Source: Mesorhizobium loti
GTDB taxonomy: Bacteria; Pseudomonadota; Alphaproteobacteria; Rhizobiales; Rhizobiaceae
Reading direction: 5' to 3'
NCBI RefSeq assembly: GCF_013170705.1
Contig: NZ_CP033334.1
Location: 2,147,501-2,211,500 of the forward strand
Length of the DNA stretch: 64,000 bases
Both the position numbers and the translations under genes were made by a program. The notes under the pieces were generated by a model. The model ran no database searches and was not told where the DNA came from. It was given only the letters and a program-made list of their open reading frames with translations. Shown one piece after another: positions 27,043 through 34,629 of this stretch. How positions within the stretch are numbered: position 1 is the first letter of the stretch; each line of letters opens with the position of its first letter.

Positions 27043-28388
27043 CCGCCGGTCGCCATCAGGATCTCGATGCGGCGGTTGACCGCCGACATGGGGTCGGCGG
27101 GATCCTTCGGCTGGCGGTCGGCGAAGCCGGCAACCTCGGTGATACGGCGTTCGTCGACGCCGCCGCGCACGAGCATGTAGTAGGCCGAATGCGCGCGCGC
27201 CGTCGACAGCCGCCAATTGTCATAGCTGGCGCTGCGGAAGGGGCGCGCATCGGTGTGGCCGTTGATGCTGATGGTGCCCTTCTGGCCGTTGACGATGCGA
27301 CCGATCTTTTCCATCGCCAGCACCAGTTCGCGGCTCGGCACGGCCGATCCGACTTCGAACATGCCGAAGTCGAGCTGATCGGTGATCGAGATGACGACGC
27401 CCTTGTCGGTGGCCTCGACCGAGACGCCATCATGAAGCTTGTCGCCGGGCTTGAAGACGTCAGCCAGCTGCTGCTTGACGTCGGCCGCCGCCTTCAGCGC
27501 GGCGGCGGTGGGCGCCTTTTCCGCAGTCTCGGGCCTTGCAGCCTCTTGCTTCTCGACGGTTGTATCCGGCTGGGGCGCATCGGCCGCCTTGGCATCGCTG
27601 GCTTTGGTCTCGCCGGCCCTGGCCACAGCCGCGGCAACCTCCTTGCCATCCTTGGCCAGGGGCTCGAGCGGCGCGTCCTCGGCTGGCGGGGCGGGCGGCA
27701 CGGCCTTGACCTTGGCAACTTGCGTCTCGGCGGCCTTGTCGCCTGGCTTGAGAGGGTCGCCCTCGATCTTGGCGCGCTGCGCACTCGCCTCTGCGGCCGG
27801 CGTGGCCACCTGCTGCGACCAGAAATCGGGTTCGAAGGGATCGCGATAGGATGCACCACCCGAGGCGCCCGTCGCGGGACCGGCGCTCTGCGCGCCGCCG
27901 TCACCCTTCTGGCTGACATTCTGCATCACGCCGGTGTCGGTGGCGATTTCCGAGAGCACCGCGTAAGGGTCGGCGAAGAGATGATCGTCGGATTGTTGCG
28001 GCTGCTGTGGGGCCTGCTTGTCCTGCTTGCGGTCGGATGAGCCCGCCTCGCCATTGCCGCCCTGACCTGGCTTGGCAGTCGCCGGTTGCGGGTTTTGGGC
28101 GGTCGTGCCAATCGCGCTCGGCCCGTCGCCGAGGTCTTCCAGGCCCTTGCGGCTTGAATTGCGGTCGACCAGCTTGACGGGGTTGAAGTAGCTGGCGACG
28201 GCCGCCTTTGTCTGTTCATTGGCGGCGTTGATCAGCCACATGACCAGGAAGAAGCACATCATGGCGGTCATGAAGTCGGCGAAAGCGATCTTCCAGACGC
28301 CACCATGGTGGCCTTCGTCGTCATCACCATGACCCCGCCGCACGATGATGATCTCGTGCCTGCCGTGATCGGCCTCGGCGACGCTCAT
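27039..28388 (-). CDS. motB: Flagellar stator protein MotB
   Basis: The predicted protein has 449 residues from the ATG at 28388, which overlaps the preceding stop. The single membrane helix KIAFADFMTAMMCFFLVMWL carries the essential proton-binding aspartate at about residue 38. The C-terminal OmpA-like peptidoglycan-binding domain contains ISINGHTDARPF and LSTARAHSAYYML. Between them lies an unusually long Ala/Pro/Lys/Asp-rich linker of more than 200 residues, making this protein clearly longer than the roughly 370-residue Sinorhizobium form I recall. Its partner motA lies separately at 44025. Confidence 0.93.
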   Translation of the reverse strand: MSVAEADHGRHEIIIVRRGHGDDDEGHHGGVWKIAFADFMTAMMCFFLVMWLINAANEQTKAAVASYFNPVKLVDRNSSRKGLEDLGDGPSAIGTTAQNPQPATAKPGQGGNGEAGSSDRKQDKQAPQQPQQSDDHLFADPYAVLSEIATDTGVMQNVSQKGDGGAQSAGPATGASGGASYRDPFEPDFWSQQVATPAAEASAQRAKIEGDPLKPGDKAAETQVAKVKAVPPAPPAEDAPLEPLAKDGKEVAAAVARAGETKASDAKAADAPQPDTTVEKQEAARPETAEKAPTAAALKAAADVKQQLADVFKPGDKLHDGVSVEATDKGVVISITDQLDFGMFEVGSAVPSRELVLAMEKIGRIVNGQKGTISINGHTDARPFRSASYDNWRLSTARAHSAYYMLVRGGVDERRITEVAGFADRQPKDPADPMSAVNRRIEILMATGG

Positions 28389-29008
28389 GACAAGACCTCG
28401 GAAAGGGTTGCCGACCATTCGGCCATGCGTGTCTCGAACACGGCCTCGTCGATGGTCACCGTCAGGTCGAAGCCGGGCGCCTCGATGAAATCGAGATTCG
28501 CGGCGCGTGGTCCAAGCGATGCCTTCAGCGTTTCAAACAGCGACAGCGGCCCGCGCACCGCGATGCGCACCGCTTCGCCATCGCCGACCGCCTCACGAAC
28601 CGCGCCGGCAAGCGCTTCGAGCGAGCGCTTCTGCAGATCGTCGCTGACGACACCGCCGATGATGCGGGCGACCGTGGCGGCGACAAGCCCCGTCACGCGC
28701 GCCTCCATGGCGTCGATGCGTGTCGAAACGGCGTTGCCGATGTCACCGCCCAAGCTTTCGAGAAAGATACGTGCTTCCTCGGCATTGGCCTGACGCTCCG
28801 CTTCCAGTGCCGCGTCGTGGGCAGCGACAAGCCGTTCCGCCAGCGTTGCCTCCGCCTGGGCGACCGCCTCGGCGATCAGCGTGCCGATATCGGCCTGCGG
28901 CGGTGCGGATGCCTCGAGCTTGTGCTCGGACGTGGCCTGGGGCTGGCTCACACGCGGCGCGCGCGTGCCGAAATCAGGGAGAAGATCGAAAAGGGCTGCG
29001 GAGGCCAT
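28385..29008 (-). CDS. FliH-like export ATPase regulator
   Basis: The 207-residue soluble protein has a long Ala/Glu-rich helix in the middle (AEATLAERLVAAHDAALEAE) and a C-terminal alpha/beta region (VRIAVRGPLSLFETLKASLG), a layout resembling FliH/SctL stators that hold the FliI ATPase. No other fliH candidate is present in the window, and the gene sits directly after fliF and before motB. Rhizobial FliH proteins are highly diverged, so the assignment is tentative. The name is supported by architecture and neighbours rather than by an obvious motif. Confidence 0.6.
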   Translation of the reverse strand: MASAALFDLLPDFGTRAPRVSQPQATSEHKLEASAPPQADIGTLIAEAVAQAEATLAERLVAAHDAALEAERQANAEEARIFLESLGGDIGNAVSTRIDAMEARVTGLVAATVARIIGGVVSDDLQKRSLEALAGAVREAVGDGEAVRIAVRGPLSLFETLKASLGPRAANLDFIEAPGFDLTVTIDEAVFETRMAEWSATLSEVLS

Positions 29009-29011
29009 GGG

Positions 29012-30664
29012 TTACGCCGCGACTTCCTGGGCCGCCCATTTGCGCAAGATCTGCGCGGTGCGTTCCTCATTGAGGTCAACCATGCGGGCAAGCCGCTCCT
29101 GTGGCGCCGGCCTGATCTTCTGGCGAAGATCATCGAGCGGGGTGGCGCCGCCGGGCCGCGCGCCGGGCAAGGCGCCGATGGCGGCACCCGCATCGGCGGA
29201 AGCGGCTGCCTCCGGTGTCGGCAGCGAACGCTGGACTTCATCGAAATTGGGGCCCGACAAAGCGGGCGTCGCCTTTGCCGTGAGCGCCGCCGCCATCGGC
29301 CGCAGGCCGAAGAAGGCCACAAGGAACACCACCACTATGAAAGCGCCGGCGTTGATCAGCGTGCCGGCGTGCTGGCCGATGGAATCCAGCATTCCAGCCT
29401 GCGGGATCGCCTCGCCATCAAGTCCGTCGATGAACTCGACCGCGGAGACGTCGATCACGTCGCCGCGCTTGTCGTCGAAGCCGGTGGCGGAACTTACCAT
29501 CTTCTGGATATCGGCGACGCGCTTGGCGATCTGCTCGGGGGTCGCGTCCTTGCCCAGGATCGTCTTCAGCCGGTCCTGATTGACGACCACGGCGATCGAC
29601 ATCTTGGTCACCGTGTAGCCGTTGGAGACGGTGGCGATCCTCTTGGAGTTGATCTCGTAGTTGGTGATCTCTTCCTTGCGGTCGTTGGCCGAGGACGTCT
29701 GTGGACCCTCGGTGCTGGTCGCCTGGGTCTCCGGCAGGTTCTGTTCGACGCTGGCCGGGGTGGAGGCCTGCTTCTGGTTGCTGTTCTCATTGGCGCGCAC
29801 CGACTGCACCGAGCGTTCGACGCGCGATTCCGGATCAAAGATCGTCTCTTCGGTCTGGCGGGTGTCGGTGTTGACATCGGCCTTGACGCTGGCGCGGAAA
29901 TTGTCGGGCCCGAGATAGGGGGTCAGCGCGCGGCGGATGTTGTCGCCGATCTGCGCCTCCACGGTCTGCTCGACGCCGAGCGTGCGGGCCGCGCTGGTGT
30001 TGGAGGGATCATCGCCGGCGGCCAGCAGGTTGCCGTTGGAATCGAGCACCGTCACCTTGTCGGCCGAAAGGCCGGGGACGGCGGCGGCAACGAGATGGCG
30101 GATCGACTGGGCGCTTTTCTCGGCGTCGATGCCGGCGTAGCGGATGACGACCGATGCCGAGGGCTGCTGTTCGTCGCGTCGGAAATTGGCGCGCTCGGAC
30201 ATGACGATGTGGACGCGTGCCGCCTTGATGCCCGATATGGACTGAATGGTGCGGGCGATCTCGCCTTCGAGCGCGCGCACGCGGGTGATCTGCTGCATGA
30301 ACGAGGTGAGGCCGAGCGAGCCGACATTGTCGAACAGCTCGTAGCCGGCATTGGAACTGGTCGGCAGGCCCTTTTCGGCAAGCAGCATGCGTGCCTGCGC
30401 CGTGGTGCCGGCAGGCACCAGAACGGAGGTTCCGTCCGAACCGACGTCGAAGCCGATGCCGGCCTCACCCAGCACCAGGCCGATCTGGTTCACGTCGGAG
30501 CGATCGAGCCCGACATAGAGCGTGTCGTAGGCGGGACGGTTGAGGTAGACCGAGGCGATGCCGATGACACCCATCACCAGAACGGCGATGCCCGCGAGCA
30601 TGGCGAGGCGCTTCACACCAAAATCGCGGAGATTCGAGATGATGCTCTGGATCTGTTCCGGCAC
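29012..30664 (-). CDS. fliF: Flagellar MS-ring protein FliF
   Basis: This 550-residue protein starts at GTG. Two membrane helices, LAMLAGIAVLVMGVIGIASV near the N-terminus and AGAFIVVVFLVAFFGLRPMA near residue 450, flank a large periplasmic ring-forming domain with QQITRVRALEGEIARTIQSI. The C-terminal tail, which binds FliG, includes RMVDLNEERTAQILRKWAAQ. In Sinorhizobium I recall fliF standing upstream of visN. Here it lies between the flagellins and the FliH-like gene. A transcription terminator of the upstream flagellin separates the two units. Confidence 0.95.
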   Translation of the reverse strand: MPEQIQSIISNLRDFGVKRLAMLAGIAVLVMGVIGIASVYLNRPAYDTLYVGLDRSDVNQIGLVLGEAGIGFDVGSDGTSVLVPAGTTAQARMLLAEKGLPTSSNAGYELFDNVGSLGLTSFMQQITRVRALEGEIARTIQSISGIKAARVHIVMSERANFRRDEQQPSASVVIRYAGIDAEKSAQSIRHLVAAAVPGLSADKVTVLDSNGNLLAAGDDPSNTSAARTLGVEQTVEAQIGDNIRRALTPYLGPDNFRASVKADVNTDTRQTEETIFDPESRVERSVQSVRANENSNQKQASTPASVEQNLPETQATSTEGPQTSSANDRKEEITNYEINSKRIATVSNGYTVTKMSIAVVVNQDRLKTILGKDATPEQIAKRVADIQKMVSSATGFDDKRGDVIDVSAVEFIDGLDGEAIPQAGMLDSIGQHAGTLINAGAFIVVVFLVAFFGLRPMAAALTAKATPALSGPNFDEVQRSLPTPEAAASADAGAAIGALPGARPGGATPLDDLRQKIRPAPQERLARMVDLNEERTAQILRKWAAQEVAA

Positions 30665-30720
30665 GGTAGAGCGACTCCCAGCATGATTGTCCGCCGGAAC
30701 ACTAGCCCTCGAAGCTTGTG

Positions 30721-30756
30721 CGAAAATGAAATCGGGCCGCGCTTGCGGCGCGGCCC
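30721..30756 (-). terminator. Rho-independent terminator after the first flagellin gene
   Basis: In the minus direction the stem GGGCCGCGC (30756-30748) pairs with GCGCGGCCC (30742-30734) across a 5-base loop, followed by GATTTCATTTT. It lies about 40 bases after the flagellin stop and upstream of fliF. The same stem sequence is used by the terminator of the other flagellin gene at 32084-32116. Confidence 0.85.
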
Positions 30757-30794
30757 ATGAATTGGAAGTAGGGGTGGCGTCGGTTACGGCTGAA

Positions 30795-31865
30795 TTAGCC
30801 GTTCTTGAACAGCGACAGGATCGACTGCGAGGAGCTGTTGGCGATCGACAGGGACTGGATGCCCAGCTGCTGCTGGACCTGCAGCGCCTGCAGCCGGGTC
30901 GATTCCTTGTTCATGTCGGCATCGACGAGCTGGCCGACGCCGCGGTCGATGGAGTCCATCAGGCTCTGCGTGAAGGTCTTCTGCAGGGAGATGCTGCTCT
31001 TGGCCGAGCCGAGGATGGTGGCCTGGTCGGTCAGCTGGCTCATGACGTTGTCGATCTTGCCGATCATCTGGGTGATGATGTCGTCGGTTACGCCTGCAGC
31101 CGTGATGTCGAGATTGAAGGCGGAAACGTTGTCGATCCTGGCAACCGTCGATCCCGCCGCCGTCTGGCCGGCGGTGTTGGCGGCGATGTCGGTGGCGCCA
31201 CCGGCAAGCGCGGTCTTATAGGCGTTGTCGTAAAGGGTCTGGGCGGCGGCTGTCGCGTATATGGAAGTCTTGCGGTCGAGCGTGCCCTGGTTCTTGACGG
31301 CGGTGGAGAGACCGGAATCGAACAGTTTCGTGCTCTCGACATTGATGTCGATCGTTCCGAGCGAGATGGCGCCTGACGAGGAGCGATTGAAGGACGAGAC
31401 GATCTTGGCGTCGGGCTGGACGCCGTCATTGTTGGTGGCCACCTGCGTTGACGTCACCGACAGGAAATTGGAACCCGAAAAAGTGGCGGCATCGGCAAAG
31501 GACTTCATCTGCGCCTGGAGCGCGGTGATTTCCGTCTGCGTCTTCGCCTTGGCGGCGTCCGTCTGGCCGACGGTGGAGAGCAGCTTGGTCTTGATCTGGC
31601 CGATCGTCGTCAGAACATTGTTCATGCCGGTATAGGCGGTGTCGACCTTCGAGGCGCCGAGGCCGAGCGCATCCTGCACCGTCGACAGCGCCTGGTTGTC
31701 GGAGCGCATCGTCGTGGCGATCGACCAGTAGGCGGCGTTGTCGGCGGCCTCCGAGACCCTGTAGCCCGTCGAGATTCGGGATTGTGTCTGCTCAAGCGAT
31801 TTGTTGGTGGCGTTGAGGCTTTGAAGTGCAGTCAACGCCGCAGCGTTTGTCATGATGCTCGCCAA
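30795..31865 (-). CDS. Flagellin, first copy (TTG start likely)
   Basis: This 356-residue filament subunit has the conserved N-terminal D0/D1 helices (TNAAALTALQSLNATNKSLE and SRISTGYRVSEAADNAAYWS) and the C-terminal partner (MNKESTRLQALQVQQQLGIQ). The start is set at TTG 31865: it reads (M)ASIMTNAAALT, matching the second flagellin's MASIMTNASALT, and AAGGAG lies 8-11 bases upstream. The in-frame ATG at 31853 would drop four conserved residues and lacks spacing. Upstream are a leader stem-loop and a cluster of CtrA-type sites absent from the other flagellin. Its outer domain is longer than that of the second copy. Confidence 0.93.
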   Translation of the reverse strand: MASIMTNAAALTALQSLNATNKSLEQTQSRISTGYRVSEAADNAAYWSIATTMRSDNQALSTVQDALGLGASKVDTAYTGMNNVLTTIGQIKTKLLSTVGQTDAAKAKTQTEITALQAQMKSFADAATFSGSNFLSVTSTQVATNNDGVQPDAKIVSSFNRSSSGAISLGTIDINVESTKLFDSGLSTAVKNQGTLDRKTSIYATAAAQTLYDNAYKTALAGGATDIAANTAGQTAAGSTVARIDNVSAFNLDITAAGVTDDIITQMIGKIDNVMSQLTDQATILGSAKSSISLQKTFTQSLMDSIDRGVGQLVDADMNKESTRLQALQVQQQLGIQSLSIANSSSQSILSLFKNG

Positions 31866-31887
31866 GAAACTCGCTCCTTTTTCCCAG

Positions 31888-31908
31888 GCCGGCTTTCTTA
31901 AAACCGGC
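31888..31908 (-). promoter_or_regulatory. Stem-loop in the leader of the first flagellin gene
   Basis: Arms GCCGG (31888-31892) and CCGGC (31904-31908) extend by three T-A pairs around a four-base loop, with a single bulged base. The base of the stem is 22 bases upstream of the TTG start and just before the AAGGAG ribosome site. FlbT, encoded at 18216, binds flagellin mRNA leaders in Caulobacter, so this is a plausible target; that is inference. Confidence 0.45.
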
Positions 31909-31986
31909 GTTGCCCTCGCGAGCCGCTGGCCCGCCCCATCGATTGCCGTCGACCGACCGGGCCGATTCGCCAATCCGTTGTAAGCT

Positions 31987-32029
31987 ATGGTTAACCATGA
32001 CTAGCGCGTTATGGTTAACGCCCTGTTAA
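31987..32029. promoter_or_regulatory. Cluster of CtrA-type binding sites upstream of the first flagellin
   Basis: A perfect 12-base palindrome ATGGTTAACCAT (31987-31998) contains the 8-mer TTAACCAT on both strands. A third copy of that 8-mer lies on the minus strand at 32011-32018. TTAA-N7-TTAA, the classic CtrA box, occupies 32015-32029 (TTAACGCCCTGTTAA). CtrA is the cell-cycle regulator that controls flagellar genes in alphaproteobacteria. The sites are 120-165 bases upstream of the flagellin start and just past the terminator of the neighbouring flagellin. No comparable sites were seen before the other flagellar operons. Confidence 0.65.
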
Positions 32030-32083
32030 AGGCGTGCTTTCGAGGGTTAAGAAACGAGGGTTGCGTGGGGCTGGAGCAAACGC

Positions 32084-32116
32084 AAAACGGGCCGCGCTTT
32101 TGGCGCGGCCCGTTTG
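32084..32116 (-). terminator. Rho-independent terminator after the second flagellin gene
   Basis: A 13-base-pair stem, AAACGGGCCGCGC pairing with GCGCGGCCCGTTT around a 5-base loop, lies 25 bases after the stop codon and ends in GTTTTG on the minus strand. The core GGGCCGCGC/GCGCGGCCC is the same as in the terminator at 30734-30756, suggesting that the gene and terminator were duplicated together. Confidence 0.85.
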
Positions 32117-32139
32117 ACTTTGAAGCCGTTTGAGAGCGA

Positions 32140-33135
32140 TCAGCCGCGGAAGAGCGACAGGATCGACTGCGACGAACCGTTGGCGATCGACAGTGCCTGG
32201 ACGCCCAGCTGCTGCTGAACCTGCAGAGCCTGGAGGCGGGTCGATTCCTTGTTCATGTCGGCATCGACGAGCTGGCCGACGCCGCGATCGATGGAGTCCA
32301 TCAGGCTCGAGGTGAAGGTCTTCTGCAGGCTGATGGAGCTCTTGGCGGCGCCGAGCTTGGTGGCGGCGTTCGTCATGTCCTTGAGCGCGGCATCGACGAC
32401 GGTCATCATCTGCTGGATCTGGGTGTCGCTGGCAGCAGTGGTGCCCGAGAAGATGGCCATGCTGGCGACCGTATAGGTGTCGGTTGCCGCCGCGGCATTA
32501 CCCAGGGTCGGAGCCGAAGCAGCGGCGACTGTGGCGCCGGTGGTGCCCAGGCGATTGGAGTCGAGAATACCCTTCGACACGGTCGCGGCTGTGCCGGCTT
32601 CATACAGCTTGATGCTTTCCACGTTGACATCGATCGTCGAGATCGAAACCGAACCGGTGGACGTACGGTTGAAGGCCGAAACGATCTTGACGTCCGCAGC
32701 GCTGGTGGCAGTCGCGCCGCTGTCTACCGAAAGCATGTTGGTGCCGGAGAAGGTGGCGCCATCGGCGTAGGCCTTCAACTGCTTCTGAAGGGCGGCGATT
32801 TCGACCTGGGTCTTTTCCTTGGAAGCATCCGTCTGGCCGTAAGATGCGGTCAGCTTCTGCTGGATCTGGTTGATGGTGCTGATCGCGCTGTCCATGCCGG
32901 TGTAGGCGGTGTCGACCTTCGAGGCGCCGAGCCCGAGCGCGTCCGAAACGGTGGACATGGCCTGGTTGTCGGAGCGCATTGTGGTGGCGATCGACCAGTA
33001 AGCGGCGTTGTCCGAAGCCTGGGAGACGCGATAGCCCGTCGAGATGCGGGCCTGGGTGGTGTCAAGGTTCTTCTGCGTGGCGTTCAAGCTCTGCAGCGCG
33101 GTCAGCGCCGAGGCATTGGTCATGATACTGGCCAT
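32140..33135 (-). CDS. Flagellin, second copy
   Basis: The 331-residue flagellin starts MASIMTNASALTALQSLNAT. It shares long, nearly identical N- and C-terminal segments with the neighbouring flagellin (for example MDSIDRGVGQLVDADMNKES near the end of both), while the surface-exposed middle differs and is shorter. It has an ATG start with AGGG upstream, its own terminator and a leader stem-loop. Rhizobial filaments are usually built from several related flagellins; only two genes are present here, compared with four I recall in Sinorhizobium meliloti. Confidence 0.95.
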   Translation of the reverse strand: MASIMTNASALTALQSLNATQKNLDTTQARISTGYRVSQASDNAAYWSIATTMRSDNQAMSTVSDALGLGASKVDTAYTGMDSAISTINQIQQKLTASYGQTDASKEKTQVEIAALQKQLKAYADGATFSGTNMLSVDSGATATSAADVKIVSAFNRTSTGSVSISTIDVNVESIKLYEAGTAATVSKGILDSNRLGTTGATVAAASAPTLGNAAAATDTYTVASMAIFSGTTAASDTQIQQMMTVVDAALKDMTNAATKLGAAKSSISLQKTFTSSLMDSIDRGVGQLVDADMNKESTRLQALQVQQQLGVQALSIANGSSQSILSLFRG

Positions 33136-33170
33136 GGCTACTCGTACCCTAATTTTACAGGTTTTTTTGA

Positions 33171-33191
33171 CATACCGGTTTGTCCGGTATG
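33171..33191 (-). promoter_or_regulatory. Stem-loop in the leader of the second flagellin gene
   Basis: Perfect 8-base arms CATACCGG (33171-33178) and CCGGTATG (33184-33191) enclose a 5-base loop. The stem base is 35 bases upstream of the ATG and is followed by an A-rich stretch before the ribosome site. Like the leader of the first flagellin it contains a CCGG-bearing stem. It is a possible FlbT target or an operator for a dimeric regulator. Confidence 0.45.
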
Positions 33192-33386
33192 ACGGAGCGG
33201 CATCATGCCAATGACCGTTGCGTTTGGGTCACCCGCCATCTGCGAGCGACTATGGCGGCAAGTCCCTACCAAAGAACTAAATCGGACGGTTAATCGAAAA
33301 TAATTCGGTAGAATTCGATGACGGCTCCGCACCGCCCAACCCCTGTCGGGGATGGCCTCCTTCGCCGGTGCGCGGCGGAAAAAGAA

Positions 33387-34118
33387 TCAGGTGAAGGAGC
33401 GCACCAGGCTGCCGACGAGCAGGTTCCAGCCGTCGATCAGGACGAAGAACAGGATCTTGAAAGGCAGCGACACCACGGTGGGCGGCAGCATCATCATGCC
33501 CATCGCCATGGTGATGGTGGCGACGATCAGGTCGATGACCAGGAATGGCAGCACGATCAGGAAGCCGATCTCGAAGCCGCGACGGATCTCGGAGATCATG
33601 AAGGCGGGCACCAGGATACGCAGGTCGACCGTCTCCTTGGCAACGACCTGGCCGCGCTCGCGGGCGAGATCGGCGAAAAGGTCGAAATCCTTGTCGCGAA
33701 CATTGTGCAGCATGAAGGTGCGGAACGGATCCGAGATCTTTTCGAAGGCCTCGGTCTGGCTGATCTGGTTGTCCATCAGCGGCTTGACGCCGGTGTTCCA
33801 GGCCTGATCGAAGGTAGGCGCCATGACATAGAAGGTCATGAACAGCGACAGCGAAATCAGGATGAGGTTCGCCGGCGTCGACTGCAGACCGATACCGGCG
33901 CGCAGGATCGAGAAAGCGATGACGAAACGGGTGAAGCTCGTCACCATGATCAGCAACCCCGGCGCCACCGACAGCACGGTCAGCAGGCCGAACATCTGGA
34001 TGATGTAGCCGACGGTGGTGCCGTCGGCCTTGCCGATGCCGCCGAGGTCCAGCTGCTGCGCCGCCGCGACGGAGGTGGCGGCACCGATCAATGCGATTGC
34101 GAGAAGGAATTTTCTCAT
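33387..34118 (-). CDS. fliP: Flagellar export apparatus protein FliP
   Basis: The 243-residue inner-membrane protein has a cleavable-looking N-terminal signal (LLAIALIGAATSVAAAQ) and the FliP signatures VTSFTRFVIAFSILRAGIGL and IDLIVATITMAMGMMMLPPT, followed by LPFKILFFVLIDGWNLLVGS. FliP forms the core of the export gate with FliQ and FliR. It overlaps the fliL stop by four bases and closes the flgB-to-fliP run. Only a weak CCCC/GGGG hairpin lies between its end and the flagellin gene. Confidence 0.96.
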   Translation of the reverse strand: MRKFLLAIALIGAATSVAAAQQLDLGGIGKADGTTVGYIIQMFGLLTVLSVAPGLLIMVTSFTRFVIAFSILRAGIGLQSTPANLILISLSLFMTFYVMAPTFDQAWNTGVKPLMDNQISQTEAFEKISDPFRTFMLHNVRDKDFDLFADLARERGQVVAKETVDLRILVPAFMISEIRRGFEIGFLIVLPFLVIDLIVATITMAMGMMMLPPTVVSLPFKILFFVLIDGWNLLVGSLVRSFT

Positions 34119-34609
34119 TCGAGCAGCAATGTCCTGATGAGAATTTGCTTGGCGTGCCCCTGGCTGCGGATCGAAGCGCGTTCCTCGAGGTCCGCCTTCA
34201 AGTGCTGGTAACCGCTGGCGCCCTCGATCTGATGCATCTTCAGCGTACGCACGAAGGCCAGAAGGTCCTGATGGATGTCGTCCGTCATCGTTGGCGGCTG
34301 CGGTGCATCGTAGACCACGGATACTTCCATCCTGATCCAGGTGCCGGCGGGCGAGGCCATGTTGGTGGTGATCGGCGCCAGCGCGACCAGCGTCGGTCCC
34401 GTGCCAGGTTCTTGCGCGGCGGCAGGCTCTGCGACCTTGCCTTCATTCTCGGGCGCAACCGGCACCGATGACGGTGCGCCGACGCCCTTGAGATAGCCGC
34501 CGGACATCCAGCCCATGCCGATCGCGGCGGCCGTCACCACCAGCAGCATGGCGCCCTGGACCGCAAGGGAAGGACCCTTGCGAGGCGGAACCTGTTCGAT
34601 ATTGGCCAT
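34115..34609 (-). CDS. fliL: Flagellar basal-body-associated protein FliL
   Basis: The 164-residue single-pass membrane protein has a helix at about residues 17-36 (VQGAMLLVVTAAAIGMGWMS) and a C-terminal periplasmic domain (MEVSVVYDAPQPPTMTDDIH, then LAFVRTLKMHQIEGASGYQ, then IRTLLLE), which is the FliL pattern. FliL surrounds the stator and supports torque. It lies between flgH and fliP with a four-base overlap to fliP, as in other rhizobia. Confidence 0.9.
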   Translation of the reverse strand: MANIEQVPPRKGPSLAVQGAMLLVVTAAAIGMGWMSGGYLKGVGAPSSVPVAPENEGKVAEPAAAQEPGTGPTLVALAPITTNMASPAGTWIRMEVSVVYDAPQPPTMTDDIHQDLLAFVRTLKMHQIEGASGYQHLKADLEERASIRSQGHAKQILIRTLLLE

Positions 34610-34629
34610 GGCGTCTTGTTCTCCAATTC

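Noticed and set aside
33318-33386. CCCC/GGGG hairpin after fliP as a terminator
   Set aside because: The stem is only four to five pairs and no T run follows on the minus strand.
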